From assembly GCA_017439555.1 (NCBI GenBank), contig JAFSIZ010000032.1:1-32764 (forward strand): a stretch of 32,764 nucleotides of DNA, read 5' to 3'. The translations under genes and the position numbers were made by a program. This document shows positions 32,498 to 32,764 of the stretch, in pieces; the first letter of the stretch is position 1; every line of letters begins with the position of its first letter. The DNA comes from Oscillospiraceae bacterium. Lineage in GTDB: Bacteria; Bacillota; Clostridia; Oscillospirales; JAAYXM01. Below the pieces are notes generated by a model. That model was not told the origin of the DNA. It saw only the letters and a list, made by a program, of their open reading frames with translations, and searched no databases.

Positions 32498-32764
32498 AGA
32501 TAGCTATAATCATCGCCGTATGCGTTGCACTCTTTATCGTGTTAAAGCCTTTAAGAAAACCAATTTTGACATTTGCAATTATTCTTGCCTTTATTGTTGG
32601 CTTTGGAACAATTCAGTATTTCAGCAGACCTGATGGCTCTACACTTGAGAGTCGAGAGGAAATCTGTGCCGAGTTCCCAAGAGGTAAGGATTGGAAAATA
32701 GCCATTGAGCAAGAGCTGAATGGATATATCATAAGCGGTATATATTCTCGTAATGAAATGAGTG
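32494..32764 (+). CDS. Membrane protein, cut by the window edge
   Basis: An open frame starts at ATG 32494, overlapping the previous stop (ATGA), and runs to the window end without a stop (90 codons seen). It has two N-terminal hydrophobic segments (MKIAIIIAVCVALFIVL and PILTFAIILAFIVGFGTI). A polar stretch follows (RPDGSTLESREEICAEFPRG, then KDWKIAIEQELNG) that probably lies outside the membrane. I do not recognise it. Translational coupling ties it to the preceding small genes. Confidence 0.65.
   Translation, partial: MKIAIIIAVCVALFIVLKPLRKPILTFAIILAFIVGFGTIQYFSRPDGSTLESREEICAEFPRGKDWKIAIEQELNGYIISGIYSRNEMS

Noticed and set aside
1-32764. CRISPR arrays, tRNA or rRNA genes, transposases, integrases
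   Set aside because: No spaced identical repeats, cloverleaf-like segments with tRNA consensus boxes, or recombinase motifs were seen on reading both strands.

Overview
The window looks like a chromosomal segment of an anaerobic Bacillota, most likely a gut-type Clostridia (Oscillospirales/Christensenellales-like). The reasons are strong AGGAGG-type ribosome binding sites, occasional TTG/GTG starts, near-consensus sigma-A promoters with 16-18 bp spacers, intrinsic terminators at most gene ends, and a gene set of clostridial flavour (old-yellow-enzyme-type Fe-S reductase, FliB-like Cys-rich protein, TIGR03905/TSCPD protein, DUF1292, DUF554, several MATE pumps). The assignment is an inference from style; there is no rRNA or marker gene that fixes the species. 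No rRNA, tRNA, CRISPR array, transposase or integrase was recognised.

Layout. 1-363: a gene-free leader with three hairpins and a promoter. 364-2583: a GH20-type hexosaminidase without signal peptide. 2776-4146: a MATE exporter. 4260-5684: glutamine synthetase with a GSI-beta-like body but Phe where the adenylylated Tyr would be. 5739-7003 (minus): a DUF1292 protein and a FliB-like Cys-rich protein. 7160-12656: a tight five-gene plus-strand operon encoding an OYE-type FMN/Fe-S/FAD reductase, both subunits of an aconitase-X-type dehydratase, a small TSCPD protein and an ACT-ACT-metallo-beta-lactamase fusion. 12711-16168 (minus): deoR regulator, phosphatase/phosphodiesterase, OPA-type MFS transporter and DUF554 membrane protein, read as one operon from right to left. 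16268-17614 (minus): gdhA. 17832-20511: two overlapping paralogous MATE exporters. 20581-29641 (minus): a six-gene run secA, NAGPA-domain secreted protein, M24 peptidase, mnmA, cysE, alpha/beta hydrolase. 29809-31047: ahcY. 31475-32764: a visibly AT-richer string of small membrane proteins, the last cut by the window edge.

How it fits together. Nitrogen assimilation is represented by glnA and gdhA, sulfur and methyl metabolism by cysE, ahcY and mnmA, and secretion by secA with a secreted cell-surface glycosidase-like protein directly downstream. The most interesting unit is the 7160-12656 operon. A dehydratase of the AcnX type paired with an enoate-reductase-like flavoenzyme suggests a dehydrate-then-reduce route for a hydroxylated substrate, perhaps derived from an amino acid (the ACT domains of the last gene point that way). 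The substrate cannot be read from sequence. The deoR operon plausibly imports an organophosphate and dephosphorylates it. The right-hand end may be acquired DNA.
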